A stretch of DNA of 34,706 bases, taken from the NCBI GenBank assembly GCA_020060385.1, contig JAGVAH010000020.1:1-34706 (forward strand). Reading direction: 5' to 3'. Under the pieces are notes generated by a model. That model was given only the letters and a program-made list of their open reading frames with translations, made no database searches and was not told the origin of the DNA. The number at the start of each line of letters is the position of its first letter. Within the stretch, counting starts at the first letter, position 1. Made by a program: the position numbers and the translations under genes. The stretch comes from Syntrophobacterales bacterium. GTDB lineage: Bacteria; Desulfobacterota; Desulfobaccia; Desulfobaccales; 0-14-0-80-60-11. Of the stretch, positions 15,618 through 24,791 are shown in pieces.

Positions 15618-16754
15618 TCAGTTCATTAGCAATTCCATCAAAGGAGGAACAGGAATAATGGGGGTGAGCAGGAAAGCCCGGCCCAGGGTGGTGATCCCGA
15701 CTATTTGCCCCCGATCGTTGATGGCCCGGGCGTCAAAGAGATACTCCCCCGCCGGCCGGTTGGCCACTAACCGATTCAGGTCCTGCATACCCCCGACCGC
15801 GGTCCATAAAAAGGCGCGTTGATCAGTGCTTCCAGGGGTGGTGAGGGACCAGCCCACCACCTGGCCGCGGCTGTTAATCGCATTGGCCGCGGAGGTGTTG
15901 CCCCCCAAAGAGCCCAAATCCTGCAGGCCGCCCCCCACCGGTCGCAGAAAGGCATGCTGCTGACCGCCGCTGTTATCGGCGAAGCCGGCGATCTGGCCGA
16001 GGTCATTGATCGCCCGGGCCGAGGAATTATCACCCCCCAGGGTGCCCAGGTCCTGCAGGCCGCCGGCGGTCGTCCACAAGAAGGCATGTTGTACTGAGGC
16101 GCCGCCGGGGCTGACGGTGGCCGCCGCCCCCACCACCTGGCCGCTGTTATTAATCCCATAGGCCCAGGAATCTCCTCCCCAGGCGCCCAGATCCTGCATG
16201 CCCCCGGCAGCGGTCCATAAAAAGGCATGCTGGGGGGGGCCTCCAGGGAGGATAATGGAGGACCAGCCTACCACCTGGCCGTTGTTGTTGATCGCGGTGG
16301 CGCCGGCGGTACTGCCGCCTAAAGTGCCCAGGTCCTGCATGGGACCCGAGGCGGTAGTCAAAAAGGCATGTTGGACAAAAGTGCCATCGGGGAGGGTGGC
16401 CGCGGACCAGCCCACTACCTGCCCACTGCTGTTGATACCATTGGCGGTCGAACTGTAAGCATAGGCAATGGAGCTGCCGCCTGCCAGAGTTCCCAGGTCC
16501 TGCATGGGGCCTGAAGCAGCAGTCAAAATGGCATGGGGCTCATAGACTCCAGCGTCAACGCTGGTACCGGAGTAGCCCGCAATCTGGCCGCTCGCGTTAA
16601 TACTGCCGGCCCAGGAAAAAGAATTAGCCGCCAAGACCCCCAGGTCTTGGTAGCGATAGGCTGCCTTGCCCAGGCTGTGGGTCGCCCCGAACAGCAGCAC
16701 CCACAAGGCCAAGCAGGAAACACTAACAAGACGCTTTCCCAATGTTGCGCGCAT
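15618..16754 (-). CDS. Secreted HAF-repeat protein with seven tandem repeats
   Basis: Extracellular repeat protein of the HAF family, function not established. After a signal peptide (LALWVLLFGATHSLG) come seven units of about 44-55 residues. Each has the form QDLGTLGG, then AINNSGQVVGWS, then QHAFLWTAAG; HAF appears in four units, HAI in the first, RAF in the last two. Seven such units could close into a beta-propeller, an inference from number and length. The C-terminus ends at TPIIPVPPLMELLMN. Many HAF proteins end in a PEP-CTERM sorting signal, but none is visible here. AGGAG lies seven bases before the ATG. Conserved Gly-rich repeats create spurious overlapping frames on the other strand. 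It stands between an exported phosphoesterase and a long repeat-bearing gap. Confidence 0.88.
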   Translation of the reverse strand: MRATLGKRLVSVSCLALWVLLFGATHSLGKAAYRYQDLGVLAANSFSWAGSINASGQIAGYSGTSVDAGVYEPHAILTAASGPMQDLGTLAGGSSIAYAYSSTANGINSSGQVVGWSAATLPDGTFVQHAFLTTASGPMQDLGTLGGSTAGATAINNNGQVVGWSSIILPGGPPQHAFLWTAAGGMQDLGAWGGDSWAYGINNSGQVVGAAATVSPGGASVQHAFLWTTAGGLQDLGTLGGDNSSARAINDLGQIAGFADNSGGQQHAFLRPVGGGLQDLGSLGGNTSAANAINSRGQVVGWSLTTPGSTDQRAFLWTAVGGMQDLNRLVANRPAGEYLFDARAINDRGQIVGITTLGRAFLLTPIIPVPPLMELLMN

Positions 16755-16946
16755 GGTCGCTCCTGGTAACGCTTGGGGTCAACCAACTTTCCCTTGCAGG
16801 ACTTTTATTATTTTAAATTTTTACCAGGAATTTGTATATTTTTTCTCAAACCAAACTTTAAAAAAATGGGGACCTGGCGATTTACCGATAAAAAAAGCCC
16901 AAGTGGGCCCCGGCCATTCCCCGCCGGACCACTCAGGCTGCTGCCA

Positions 16947-16967
16947 GCGGGGGAGAACTGCCCCCGC
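16947..16967. repeat. GC hairpin in the 16755-17269 gap
   Basis: GCGGGGG and CCCCCGC form a perfect 7-base stem with a 7-base loop. No T-run follows on either strand. The rest of 16755-17019 is AT-rich upstream sequence of the HAF gene with no recognised gene. Confidence 0.4.
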
Positions 16968-17045
16968 CCACCTGTTAATTTCCCTAAAAGCTAGGGCAAG
17001 GGCTTAATTAGCCATAAAGGTCATTCTGAGGGAAGAATCTAAAAG

Positions 17046-17163
17046 CTATTGCAAAACCTATTTTTCTTGTCACCCTGAGCCGCAGGCGAAGGGTCTAGTC
17101 ATTGAAATTACTAGATTCTTCGCTCAGAATGACAATTTGGCCGATCAGGAGGTTTTGCAATAG
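17046..17163. mobile_element. MITE-like element with 14-base perfect terminal inverted repeats
   Basis: CTATTGCAAAACCT (17046-17059) and its exact complement AGGTTTTGCAATAG (17150-17163) bound a 118-base unit with no coding capacity. Inside, a second imperfect inverted pair, GTCACCCTGAGC...GGGTCTAG (17069-17098) and CTAGATTCTTCGCTCAGAATGAC-like (17111-17133), makes the whole unit palindromic. An extra copy of the inner motif, one mismatch apart, lies outside at 17020-17040. Clear target-site duplications were not seen. Confidence 0.6.
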
Positions 17164-17269
17164 GTTCTATTCTTTCCAATTACCTAAACCCTTTGCCAGG
17201 TTCAGGGTGGCAGTAACCGAGGGCTTGGCACTAGATTCTAATTAGCGAGCCTTTTTGGCGTTAATCTCC

Positions 17270-17767
17270 TCAATACCGCTCCCGTTTCTGCCGGGCCAGC
17301 TCAAAATAATGGTCCCGGGCGGCCTGGATGGTCCGTTCCGGGTTGGCCAGGAACCTGGCCAGGGCCTCCTCGTCCCGGAAGAGAAAAAGTTTGCCGTTAT
17401 AAACGGTAAAGACATGGGGGTTGATGTCCTCCAGGCGGCCGAAGGACATGGAGGTGGCGCAGTAACCCCCGAACTGGGGCTGGTATTTGGGGGCGTTACC
17501 CAGAAACTCGTAACGGCTGCCCCGGGAGCGGAAATAGTAAGTGGCGCTCCCCACCCGTTCGTGAATGCGTTTGTTGCCCTTGACCGCCCGGTTGTCGGTG
17601 AAATAGGCCGTGGGATCGTAGCCGTGCACCGCTACGGTGTTGTCCAGGTTGAGGAGGGCTGTCCCCGAACCTCCGGAGGTGGTGGGGGGCGGATACTTCT
17701 GGGCCGCGGCGGTCAGGCAGAGCGCAGCCAGACCTGCCAAAATCAGTGGAGCCAGCATTTTACGCAT
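17270..17767 (-). CDS. Secreted YHS-domain protein
   Basis: Exported protein of 165 residues with an N-terminal signal peptide (MRKMLAPLILAGLAALCLTA). The mature part has the YHS-type core AVHGYDPTAYFTDNRAVKG, YQPQFGGYCATSMSFGR and FTVYNGKLFLFRDEEALARF. This layout is typical of small periplasmic YHS proteins. YHS domains are linked with metal handling, for instance fused to copper ATPases, so its place on the same strand as, and about 2 kb from, a copper ATPase gene may be meaningful, but that is inference. The ATG at 17767 has GGAGGG eight bases upstream. No partner gene is immediately adjacent. Identification of the family is solid; a function is not assigned. Confidence 0.87.
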   Translation of the reverse strand: MRKMLAPLILAGLAALCLTAAAQKYPPPTTSGGSGTALLNLDNTVAVHGYDPTAYFTDNRAVKGNKRIHERVGSATYYFRSRGSRYEFLGNAPKYQPQFGGYCATSMSFGRLEDINPHVFTVYNGKLFLFRDEEALARFLANPERTIQAARDHYFELARQKRERY

Positions 17768-18121
17768 GTTTTTCCCTCCAGGTCGTATTCGGTTGCTGGG
17801 AATGAAGACCTTTCAGCAAAAAAAATAAGGAATTTTTCAGGCTGTGCAAGGGGCGTTCCCAGTTACCGCAGATTTGTCCCGCCGCTCATCCGGGGCAAAA
17901 CCTGATATAGATAATTTTCACATATACAAATAACCTTTAACGATTTGAATTATGTCAATATATAGCAGCAAGCTGCAATGCGTGCTATACATCAAGAAAT
18001 ATGAATCCTCGAAATTGGAGCCACCGTTAAATCATGATTCCATCCGTAGACCTTTTAGCCTTTAGGGACTGGGCTTCTCTCGGATAAAGGCGGTTTTTTT
18101 TGGAAATTTCCAAAACATATT
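17768..18121. other. Gene-free AT-rich region with a TATAGCA...TGCTATA dyad
   Basis: No gene is seen in these 354 bases. A perfect 7-base inverted repeat, TATAGCA (17961-17967) and TGCTATA (17983-17989), is separated by 15 bases and could be an operator. A TTGACA on the minus strand (17953-17958) lies beside it, without a convincing partner box. It probably contains the upstream control region of the YHS gene. Confidence 0.3.
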
Positions 18122-19492
18122 TTACTGGAATCTTAGGGCACTTTTGGGAATGCCCTCCGGGGCTCGGAGCTCTAAAGCTTTTATTTGGGGATCGTATTTT
18201 TGATTAATCTTCTCCTTTAATTCCCAGTTATCACCTGCATAATCCAATTCCTTAATTTGCTTCTTCAGTAAGGCGTTACGCTCCTCGTACCAGGCGTCTA
18301 TTGCTTTTTGTTTCTCCGTTTTTTTTGCTGAAGCAGACGGTGAGCCGGGAGATATGGAAATCTGGGATGGGGGTTCCGGCCCCGTCTTCTTTTTGTAAAA
18401 TACCTTCCCGGTGTTCATATCCGTAACCATTTCATGCCCATCGGGAACCACATATTTGTAAGTGCCATCCTTTTGTTTTATTTTTTCTTGCGGTTTCGGG
18501 ACTACGTCCACGATCTTGCCATTGTTATATATATAATGGGGACTTCCAGAGTATTCCTGCTCAATCTTTGCTGCCTTGATCTTTGCCTGTTCTGGAGTTA
18601 GGTACATGCCTTTCGGGGGCTTGGCTGCTCCAGGTTTAAAATCGGGCTTAGCTTGGGGTATGGCTCCCTGTCCTGTGCGGGTCGGAGCATCCGAAGAGGT
18701 AGTTGACGGCTTGCCTTGGGCGGCGTCAATCTTCTGTTGGTAAGTACGGGATTCTTTGCCCCACTGCTTTTCTAGCTGCTTACGCTTTTCTGTCAGGGCC
18801 TTGGCCTTTTTGCTATCCCCTGCGATCTCGGCTTGGATTTTCTCATTGGTCAGCTTGCTCCATTGATCCCGGTAGACTTGGGCCTTTTTTTCCTTTTCTT
18901 TCTGCAACTTTATGACCTCGGATGTAGTCGCTTGACTGCGGGGGGGGAAAGCACCCATGGAGGGGGTTTGCTGCTTAATCTTTGGGGTGTTAATAGGCTT
19001 ATCAGAAGCGGGTGCCTTGATACCCCATTTTTTTTCATACTGCTTTATCTTTTGTTCCAGTTCCTTAGCCCCTTTGACATTCCCTTCACGCTCGGCTCGG
19101 ACTTGCGAACTTTTCAAGCGGCGCAAGTAGAGACTTCTTTCAGTGTCCAGATTCTTTTTCTTCATCTCCGGACTTGCCCCTGGGGGTGGGGGTCTGGTTC
19201 TATCGCTGGATGTTTTGGTTATGGGTTTGGTATCGGAAGGGGTCGGTTTCTTCAGCGGCTTGCCTTCCTGCATCGGCGGTTTCACTTTGGGTCTCGTGGA
19301 TTTTTTCGGCTCTATGGCCTTTTTCCGTTGTACCTCTTGCTGCTTAATTCGTTGCTGTTCTTTGGCTTTTCGTTGCTGCTCCTGCTGGGATGATGGTGTC
19401 TGCTTAGTCTGGGCCGACACTATGGAGGAGCCAACAGGCATCATCGCAGTCAGGGCACCCAAAAAAGTAAGTAAAATTTTGCCCTTTAGCAT
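18122..19492 (-). CDS. Exported charged helical protein with three divergent repeats, unknown function
   Basis: I do not recognise this gene. A signal peptide (LLTFLGALTAMMPVGSSIVS, cleaved near SAQ) precedes a very hydrophilic Lys/Gln/Pro-rich protein. Three predicted helical segments look related. Numbering from the upstream ATG at 19507, they are residues 127-162 (ending IKQYEKKWG), 212-250 (ending RKQLEKQWG) and 406-440. The first two share about 14 of 27 aligned residues, with an (E)G(N/D)xKxAKxL turn. Between repeats 2 and 3 lies a more ordered segment, HYIYNNGKIVDVVP then YVVPDGHEMVTDMNTGKVFY. I chose the ATG at 19492 because GGGGAGG sits six bases before it; the ATG at 19507 has poor spacing. 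It may be a periplasmic structural or coiled-coil protein. Confidence 0.75.
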   Translation of the reverse strand: MLKGKILLTFLGALTAMMPVGSSIVSAQTKQTPSSQQEQQRKAKEQQRIKQQEVQRKKAIEPKKSTRPKVKPPMQEGKPLKKPTPSDTKPITKTSSDRTRPPPPGASPEMKKKNLDTERSLYLRRLKSSQVRAEREGNVKGAKELEQKIKQYEKKWGIKAPASDKPINTPKIKQQTPSMGAFPPRSQATTSEVIKLQKEKEKKAQVYRDQWSKLTNEKIQAEIAGDSKKAKALTEKRKQLEKQWGKESRTYQQKIDAAQGKPSTTSSDAPTRTGQGAIPQAKPDFKPGAAKPPKGMYLTPEQAKIKAAKIEQEYSGSPHYIYNNGKIVDVVPKPQEKIKQKDGTYKYVVPDGHEMVTDMNTGKVFYKKKTGPEPPSQISISPGSPSASAKKTEKQKAIDAWYEERNALLKKQIKELDYAGDNWELKEKINQKYDPQIKALELRAPEGIPKSALRFQ

Positions 19493-19712
19493 CTTCAACC
19501 TCCCCATTATCTCCCTGATCCATTAGATTACGTATCTATATAAAAGGCAAAAGATAGGGTATCTTTCTAAAAATCTGGTTATCTCTGGCTAATTAACAAA
19601 CTCGTAATTTTCCGACCTCATATCAATATGGGTTCGGTGTTTATAAGAGATATGATCACGATAGATGAAATTTCCCTGAATAGTCAATTTTTTAAAGATG
19701 ATAATGTCGTAA

Positions 19713-21938
19713 TCAAGAAAGAGGACCCTTCCTCCCAAACCGCCGCAGGCGCAGGCTGTTGGTCACCACGGACACCGAACTCAGGGCCATGGCGGCCGCG
19801 GCGATGGCGGGATTGAGGAGCCCCAGGGAGGCCCCGGGGATAGCCACCACGTTGTAGCAGAAGGCCCAGAAGAGGTTCTGGCGGATGATGCGCATCATCC
19901 GCCGGGACAGAAGGATGGCCTGGGGAATGAGGTTCAGGTCGTCCCGGATGAGGGTCAGGTCCGCGGCTTCCGCGGCCACGTCCGCGCCGGTGCCCAGGGC
20001 GATGCCCACGTCCGCCTGGGCCAGGGCTGGGGCGTCGTTGATGCCGTCCCCCACCATGGCCACGATCTCGCCCATAGCTTGCAGTTCCGCCACCTTCCGG
20101 GCCTTGTCCCCGGGGAGCACTTCCGCCAGCACCTCCGGGATGCCCACACTCCGGGCCACGGCCTCCACGGCCAGGCGATTGTCGCCGCTCAGGAGAAGAA
20201 CTTTCAAACCCATGGCCTGGATGGCGGCTACCGCCGCGGCGGCTCCGGGTTTCAGGGTGTCCGCGGCCGCCAGCAGGCCCACCGCTTTACCCGCGGCCGC
20301 CAGGAAGATGGTGGTTTTTCCTGCCCCGGCCAGGCGTTCCTGGTGGGGACTGAGGTCCCGGCAGGGAATCCCCTCCCGCTCCAGGAAGGTGAGGTTCCCC
20401 AAAAGGACTTCCTGGCCGTTGATCCGGGCCTTGACGCCCATCCCCGGGATGGCCTCAAACGCCGATAAGGGCGGCAGTGGCAGTTGCCGGTGGGCTGCGG
20501 CCTGGATTACCGCCTCAGCCAGGGGATGCTCCGATTTTTCCTCCAGGGCCGCGGCCCAGGCCAGGACCTGGTCCTCCGGCCAGCCTTCCCAGGCCAGGAT
20601 GTCGGTGACCCGGGGATGGCCCGCAGTCAGGGTGCCGGTCTTGTCGAAGACTACCGCGGTGAGGCGGTAGGCCCGCTCCAGGGGTTCGCCCCCCCGGAGC
20701 AGAATCCCCATCTCCGCGCCCCGGCCCGAACCCACCATCACCGCGGTGGGGGTGGCCAGGCCCATGGCGCAGGGGCAGGCGATGATGAGCACCGCCACCA
20801 TGCTCACCAGAGCGGGGGTGAGCGCGGGGGCCGGACTCCAGAGCATCCAGCCCAGGAAGGTGAGGCCCGCCAGGCCAATGACCACGGGCACGAAGATGCC
20901 CGCCACCCGGTCCGCCAGACGTTGAATGGGGGCCTTGCTGTTCTGGGCCTCTTCCACAAGGCGGATGATTTGGGACAGGACCATGTCCCGGCCCACCCGG
21001 GTGGCCTTAAACACCAAAAACCCCCGGTGGTTGAGGGTGGCCCCCCAGACCTCGGCCCCCTCTTCCTTGGCCACGGGCAGGCTCTCCCCGGTGAGCATGG
21101 ATTCATCCACGCTGGACGCGCCTTCCACCACCACCCCGTCCACCGGAATCTTTTCTCCGGGCCGGACCATAATCAGGTCGCCCACTGCCACCTGGTCCAG
21201 GGGCACCTCCACCTCCTGGCCGTCCCGGCGCACCCGGGCGTTGGGGGGGGCCAGGGCGAAGAGGCGGCGGATGGCCTGGGAGGCCCGGCCCCGGGTGCGG
21301 ACCTCCAGCCAGCGGCCCAGGAGGATGAAGGTGATGATCATGGCGGTGGTGTCGAAATAGAGCCCGGGGGCCTGGCCGGCCGGGGCCACGGTCCGGGGCC
21401 AGAAAGTCACCCAGGCGGAATAAAAGTAAGCGGCGCTGGTCCCCAGGGCCACCAGGGTGTCCATATCGGCTGCGCCGTGGCGGGCCGCGCTCAGCGCGCC
21501 CCGGAAGAAAGACGCTCCGGAGTAGAACAATACCGGGGTGGTGAAGATCAGGAGGAGATAGGCCAGGAGTTGGGGGTCAAGCCCCAGCCACCCCGGCAGG
21601 GGCGGCACCATGGCCCCCAGAAAAACGGGGAGGCTTAAAGTTAAAGCCAGGAGAAAGCGGCGTTTGAGGGTTTGGGCCTCGATCTCCGGCGGCGGGGGCG
21701 GAGGGGCCTCCAGGGCCCAGCCCGTGACTTCGTACCCCGCCTCATGCACCGCGGTTTGAAGATTCTCTACCGTGGTCTGGTGGGCGTCATACCTGACTTT
21801 GGCCTGGCGGGTGGCCAGGTTGACCAGGGCCTGCTCCACCCCCGGGGCCGCACTCAGGGCCCTTTCCGCCCGGGCCACGCAAGCGGCGCAGTGCAGGCCC
21901 TCCAGGGTGAGGGTGACTTCGGTGGTTTCCTTGGGCAT
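19713..21938 (-). CDS. copA: Copper-transporting P1B-type ATPase (CopA-like)
   Basis: Exports Cu(I) across the inner membrane using ATP. One N-terminal heavy-metal-associated domain carries the metal pair in [14 protein letters not shown]. Later motifs are the actuator LTGES, the membrane copper site [15 protein letters not shown], the phosphorylation site DKTGTLT, the nucleotide-binding SEHPLAEAV and the hinge [18 protein letters not shown]. The last helices carry YNVVAIP and [14 protein letters not shown], which mark copper rather than zinc or cadmium specificity. At 741 residues it is full length. The ATG at 21938 has only a weak GAG upstream, the best available. No chaperone (CopZ) or MerR-type regulator gene is seen next to it. 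The neighbouring gene on the same strand is the unknown helical-repeat protein, 220 bases away. Confidence 0.95.
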   Translation of the reverse strand: MPKETTEVTLTLEGLHCAACVARAERALSAAPGVEQALVNLATRQAKVRYDAHQTTVENLQTAVHEAGYEVTGWALEAPPPPPPEIEAQTLKRRFLLALTLSLPVFLGAMVPPLPGWLGLDPQLLAYLLLIFTTPVLFYSGASFFRGALSAARHGAADMDTLVALGTSAAYFYSAWVTFWPRTVAPAGQAPGLYFDTTAMIITFILLGRWLEVRTRGRASQAIRRLFALAPPNARVRRDGQEVEVPLDQVAVGDLIMVRPGEKIPVDGVVVEGASSVDESMLTGESLPVAKEEGAEVWGATLNHRGFLVFKATRVGRDMVLSQIIRLVEEAQNSKAPIQRLADRVAGIFVPVVIGLAGLTFLGWMLWSPAPALTPALVSMVAVLIIACPCAMGLATPTAVMVGSGRGAEMGILLRGGEPLERAYRLTAVVFDKTGTLTAGHPRVTDILAWEGWPEDQVLAWAAALEEKSEHPLAEAVIQAAAHRQLPLPPLSAFEAIPGMGVKARINGQEVLLGNLTFLEREGIPCRDLSPHQERLAGAGKTTIFLAAAGKAVGLLAAADTLKPGAAAAVAAIQAMGLKVLLLSGDNRLAVEAVARSVGIPEVLAEVLPGDKARKVAELQAMGEIVAMVGDGINDAPALAQADVGIALGTGADVAAEAADLTLIRDDLNLIPQAILLSRRMMRIIRQNLFWAFCYNVVAIPGASLGLLNPAIAAAAMALSSVSVVTNSLRLRRFGRKGPLS

Positions 21939-22177
21939 CAGCGTTCTCGTTAAAGTTGATTATCCGCAAAAATACCGCTTCTTTCGAATATTAATCATTC
22001 GCCAGTAAAAGCAAAGGTCAAAGGCAGTAATTTTAAGTATAATCAAAAACCAGGATGGTTGGGGGCCAGGCCCAGGGCGGCCGCGGCCCCCCTTCACATG
22101 CCGGCAAAGGTTTGGGAAGGAAGTGCCGGGGGGCGTAGGCCCCTCCTTTCCCCGCAGATTCCCTTCCGGCATTTCCC

Positions 22178-22206
22178 TGGACAAACCGGGGCGTCTTGGT
22201 TAATAT
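22178..22206 (+). promoter_or_regulatory. Candidate promoter for hpnJ
   Basis: TGGACA (22178-22183) and TAATAT (22201-22206) are separated by 17 bases. Transcription would start near 22213, about 36 bases before the hpnJ ATG. The rest of the 310-base copA-hpnJ gap is GC-rich and has no recognised gene; a lone TATAAT occurs at 22038-22043. Confidence 0.5.
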
Positions 22207-22248
22207 CCGCCTAGTATTAAGTTTTTGGGACTATTTAAGAGGTAATTG

Positions 22249-23703
22249 ATGAAGCGTACTTTATTGCTTAACCCGCCGTCTTTTCAAGACTTTGACGGCG
22301 GCGCGGGTTCCCGCTACCAGGCCACCCGGGAGGTGACCTCCTTCTGGTATCCCACCTGGCTCTGTTATCCCGCGGGCCTCATCCCCGAGAGCCGGGTGGT
22401 GGACGCGCCCCCGGAGAATCTGACGGTGGCCCAGGTGGCGGCCATGGCCCGGGATTTCGACCTGGCGGTGCTCTTCACCACCAGCCCTTCCTTCCAGCAC
22501 GATCTGGCCACCATCACCCGCCTGAAAGATGCCAACCCCGGTTTAATTGCTGGCCTGGTGGGCCCCCAGGTGAGCGTCCTGCCCCAGGAATCCCTGGAGA
22601 AGGGCCCCCAGGTGGACTTCGTCGCCCGACGGGAATTCGACTACTCCCTCCTGGAGGTGGCCCAGGGCCGGCCCTGGGGGGAGATTGAGGGCCTCAGCTA
22701 CCGGCAAAACGGCAAGATCAAACATAACCCCGACCGTCCCTGGATCGAGGACCTGGACGCCCTGCCCCTGGTCACCGAGATCTACCACCGGGACCTGGTC
22801 ATGGAACATTACAACATCCCCTATCTCCGCTATCCGTACGTCTCCTTTTACACCGGCCGGGGCTGTCCGGGCCACTGCGTCTATTGCCTCTGGCCCCAGA
22901 CCTTCACCGGCAGGCGCTTCCGGGTGCGCAGTGTGGACAACGTGGTGGCGGAGGTGCGCCGCACCCTGGAACTCTTCCCCCAGGCCGCGGAGATCTTTTT
23001 CGACGACGACACCTTCACCGCCGCGGGGGAGCGGGCCCGGGCCCTGAGCCAGGAGTTTCGCCACCTGCAATTCACCTGGTCCGCCACCGCCCGGGTCACC
23101 ACCTCTTACGAGACCCTGAAGGCCATGAAGGATGGGGGGCTGCGCCTGTTAGTGGTGGGTTTCGAGACCGGCGACCCCCAGGTCTTGCAAAATATCCGCA
23201 AAGGCGCCACCCTGGACCTGGGACGCCGTTTCGTCAAGTGGTGCCGGGAGCTGGGCATCCAGGTGCACGGCACCTTCATGGTGGGCCTCCCGGGAGAGAC
23301 CCCAAAGAGCATCGAAGCCTCCATCCGCTTTGCCTGTGAATTGGACCCGGACACCATCCAGGTCTCCCTGGCCACCCCCTACCCGGGCACCGAGTTCTAC
23401 GATTTTTGCCGGGAGAAGGGGTATTTTAAGGAGGACAGCCTGGTCAACGGCCAGACCGGCTACCAGCAATGCGTGGTGGATTACCCCGGCCTGGCCGCGG
23501 CCGAGATCTTTCAGGCCGTGCCCAAGTTTTACCGCCGCTTTTATTTCCGGCCCCGCTACATGGCCCGGGCCGCGAAGGTGATGCTGAAGGACCCGGAAGA
23601 AAGGCGGCGGTTGCTGAAGGAGGGCCGGGAATTTTTGCAGTTCATTTTCCGGCGGCGCCAGACGCCCGAGGCTCAAAAGGAAACGTGCCGCAGTTGTCCA
23701 TGA
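22249..23703 (+). CDS. hpnJ: Hopanoid biosynthesis radical-SAM protein HpnJ
   Basis: B12-binding-type radical-SAM enzyme, associated with formation of the cyclitol head group of bacteriohopanepolyols. The very conserved start LLLNPPSFQDFDGGAGSRYQ followed by SFWYPTWLCYPAGLIP is diagnostic for this family. The cluster cysteines are Cys206, Cys210 and Cys213 in YTGRGCPGHCVYCLWPQTF. The rest of the barrel (EIFFDDDTFT, VVGFETGDPQVLQNIRKG, GTFMVGLPGET) is complete; 484 residues is normal. I chose the ATG at 22249 over the adjacent TTG at 22246 because AAGAGG lies six bases before it. Its TGA overlaps the next gene's ATG (ATGA). The chemistry is family knowledge, the protein identity is read from the sequence. 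Confidence 0.93.
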   Translation: MKRTLLLNPPSFQDFDGGAGSRYQATREVTSFWYPTWLCYPAGLIPESRVVDAPPENLTVAQVAAMARDFDLAVLFTTSPSFQHDLATITRLKDANPGLIAGLVGPQVSVLPQESLEKGPQVDFVARREFDYSLLEVAQGRPWGEIEGLSYRQNGKIKHNPDRPWIEDLDALPLVTEIYHRDLVMEHYNIPYLRYPYVSFYTGRGCPGHCVYCLWPQTFTGRRFRVRSVDNVVAEVRRTLELFPQAAEIFFDDDTFTAAGERARALSQEFRHLQFTWSATARVTTSYETLKAMKDGGLRLLVVGFETGDPQVLQNIRKGATLDLGRRFVKWCRELGIQVHGTFMVGLPGETPKSIEASIRFACELDPDTIQVSLATPYPGTEFYDFCREKGYFKEDSLVNGQTGYQQCVVDYPGLAAAEIFQAVPKFYRRFYFRPRYMARAAKVMLKDPEERRRLLKEGREFLQFIFRRRQTPEAQKETCRSCP

Positions 23704-24773
23704 CCCTGAAAGAAATAGTGCACCTTACCCTGCAGGGCGGCCCCGGATTCTGCCAGATCGCGGTGACCAATGCCTGCAATGCCCGCTGCCGATTCTGCAG
23801 TTTCCCCCAGGTGGCCCCCAAAGACCGGGTCTACGCTGCCCCGGAACGCTTATCCCGGGGGCTTCAGGCCCTAAAAAAGGCCGGAGTCCAATACCTGTCC
23901 CTCACCGGGGGCGAACCCCTGCTTTATCCGGAGTTGTTGCCAACCCTGGCCTGGGGCCGGCAATTGGGCCTGGAAATGATCCTGTGCACCAACGGCTCTC
24001 TGCTGACCCCGGACTTCATCCGCAAGCTTAAGGCCCTGGACCTCCATACCTTTATCATTTCCCTGGACGCGGCCTCTGCCCAGGCCCACGATGAGCACCG
24101 GGGCCTGCCGGGCCTGACTTCCCATATCCGGGAGATGCTTCCCCTCCTGCGGCAAATCGGCCTAGACCCGGTGGCCTCCGTGACCTTGAGCCGCATGCTG
24201 GGCGATCTCCGGGTGATGATGGATTTCTTAAAGGACCTGGGCTTTCGCCGGGTCACCTTTTCCTATCCCTTAAACCGGCTCAATTCTTCCTACCTGGGGT
24301 TTGCCAACCATTATTCCGTGGATTTCACCCCCCAGGAATTGGACCAGTGGTTCACCCAGATTAAAGAGTTGAAAGAGAGCTCCCCTCTGAACATCCTTAA
24401 TCCCAGCCTGGGCCTCACCGAACTGCAGCGCCAGCTGAGGGGCCAACCCACCCGCTTCCCCTGCCTGGCGGGCTATAAATACTTCTTCGTGGATTGGCAC
24501 CTCCAGGTTTCCCGCTGCCATTTCGTGGGGGAGATCCTGGGATATCTGGAAGAAATCGATAAAATACCCCCGGTCCGGGACAACTGCACCGCCTGCGCCA
24601 TTGACTGCTACCGGGACCCCAGCGTCTTTCAATACGTGGCCGTGTCCCTGGCGGATACCCTCAAGGCCTGGCAACAGGGGAGATGGCTCAAAGGCCTGGG
24701 CACCCTGCTCCACCCCTATAACTTCCTCTCCCTGGCCGCGCTCCTGGAAGGTCGCCATTGGCTGCGGGGGTGA
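23700..24773 (+). CDS. Radical-SAM enzyme with SPASM-like C-terminal cysteines, in the hopanoid operon; unassigned
   Basis: A radical-SAM enzyme of 357 residues. The iron-sulfur cluster motif is Cys26, Cys30, Cys33 in NACNARCRFCSF, followed by YLSLTGGEPLLYPEL. The C-terminal third has further cysteines at 255, 273, 296, 299 and 303 (CX17C then CX2CX3C), in the pattern of a SPASM or twitch auxiliary cluster. It is not HpnH by sequence. The ATG at 23700 overlaps the hpnJ stop by four bases (ATGA), a strong sign of translational coupling, and hpnK lies about 365 bases downstream. The likely job is a modification of the hopanoid side chain or its cyclitol. That role is inferred from position only; a peptide-modifying role is the main alternative. 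A longer frame upstream only overlaps hpnJ and lacks a good start. Confidence 0.85.
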   Translation: MTLKEIVHLTLQGGPGFCQIAVTNACNARCRFCSFPQVAPKDRVYAAPERLSRGLQALKKAGVQYLSLTGGEPLLYPELLPTLAWGRQLGLEMILCTNGSLLTPDFIRKLKALDLHTFIISLDAASAQAHDEHRGLPGLTSHIREMLPLLRQIGLDPVASVTLSRMLGDLRVMMDFLKDLGFRRVTFSYPLNRLNSSYLGFANHYSVDFTPQELDQWFTQIKELKESSPLNILNPSLGLTELQRQLRGQPTRFPCLAGYKYFFVDWHLQVSRCHFVGEILGYLEEIDKIPPVRDNCTACAIDCYRDPSVFQYVAVSLADTLKAWQQGRWLKGLGTLLHPYNFLSLAALLEGRHWLRG

Positions 24774-24791
24774 GATCTAGGAAAAGTTTGT

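Noticed and set aside
20484-21638. 384-codon plus-strand open frame opposite copA
   Set aside because: Antisense to the well-supported copper ATPase, with His/Gly-rich low-complexity translation.
21939-22030. MerR/CueR-type copper promoter for copA
   Set aside because: A TTGACCTTTGC segment resembles the left half of a CueR site, but the right half-site and a matching 19-base spacer are not convincing.
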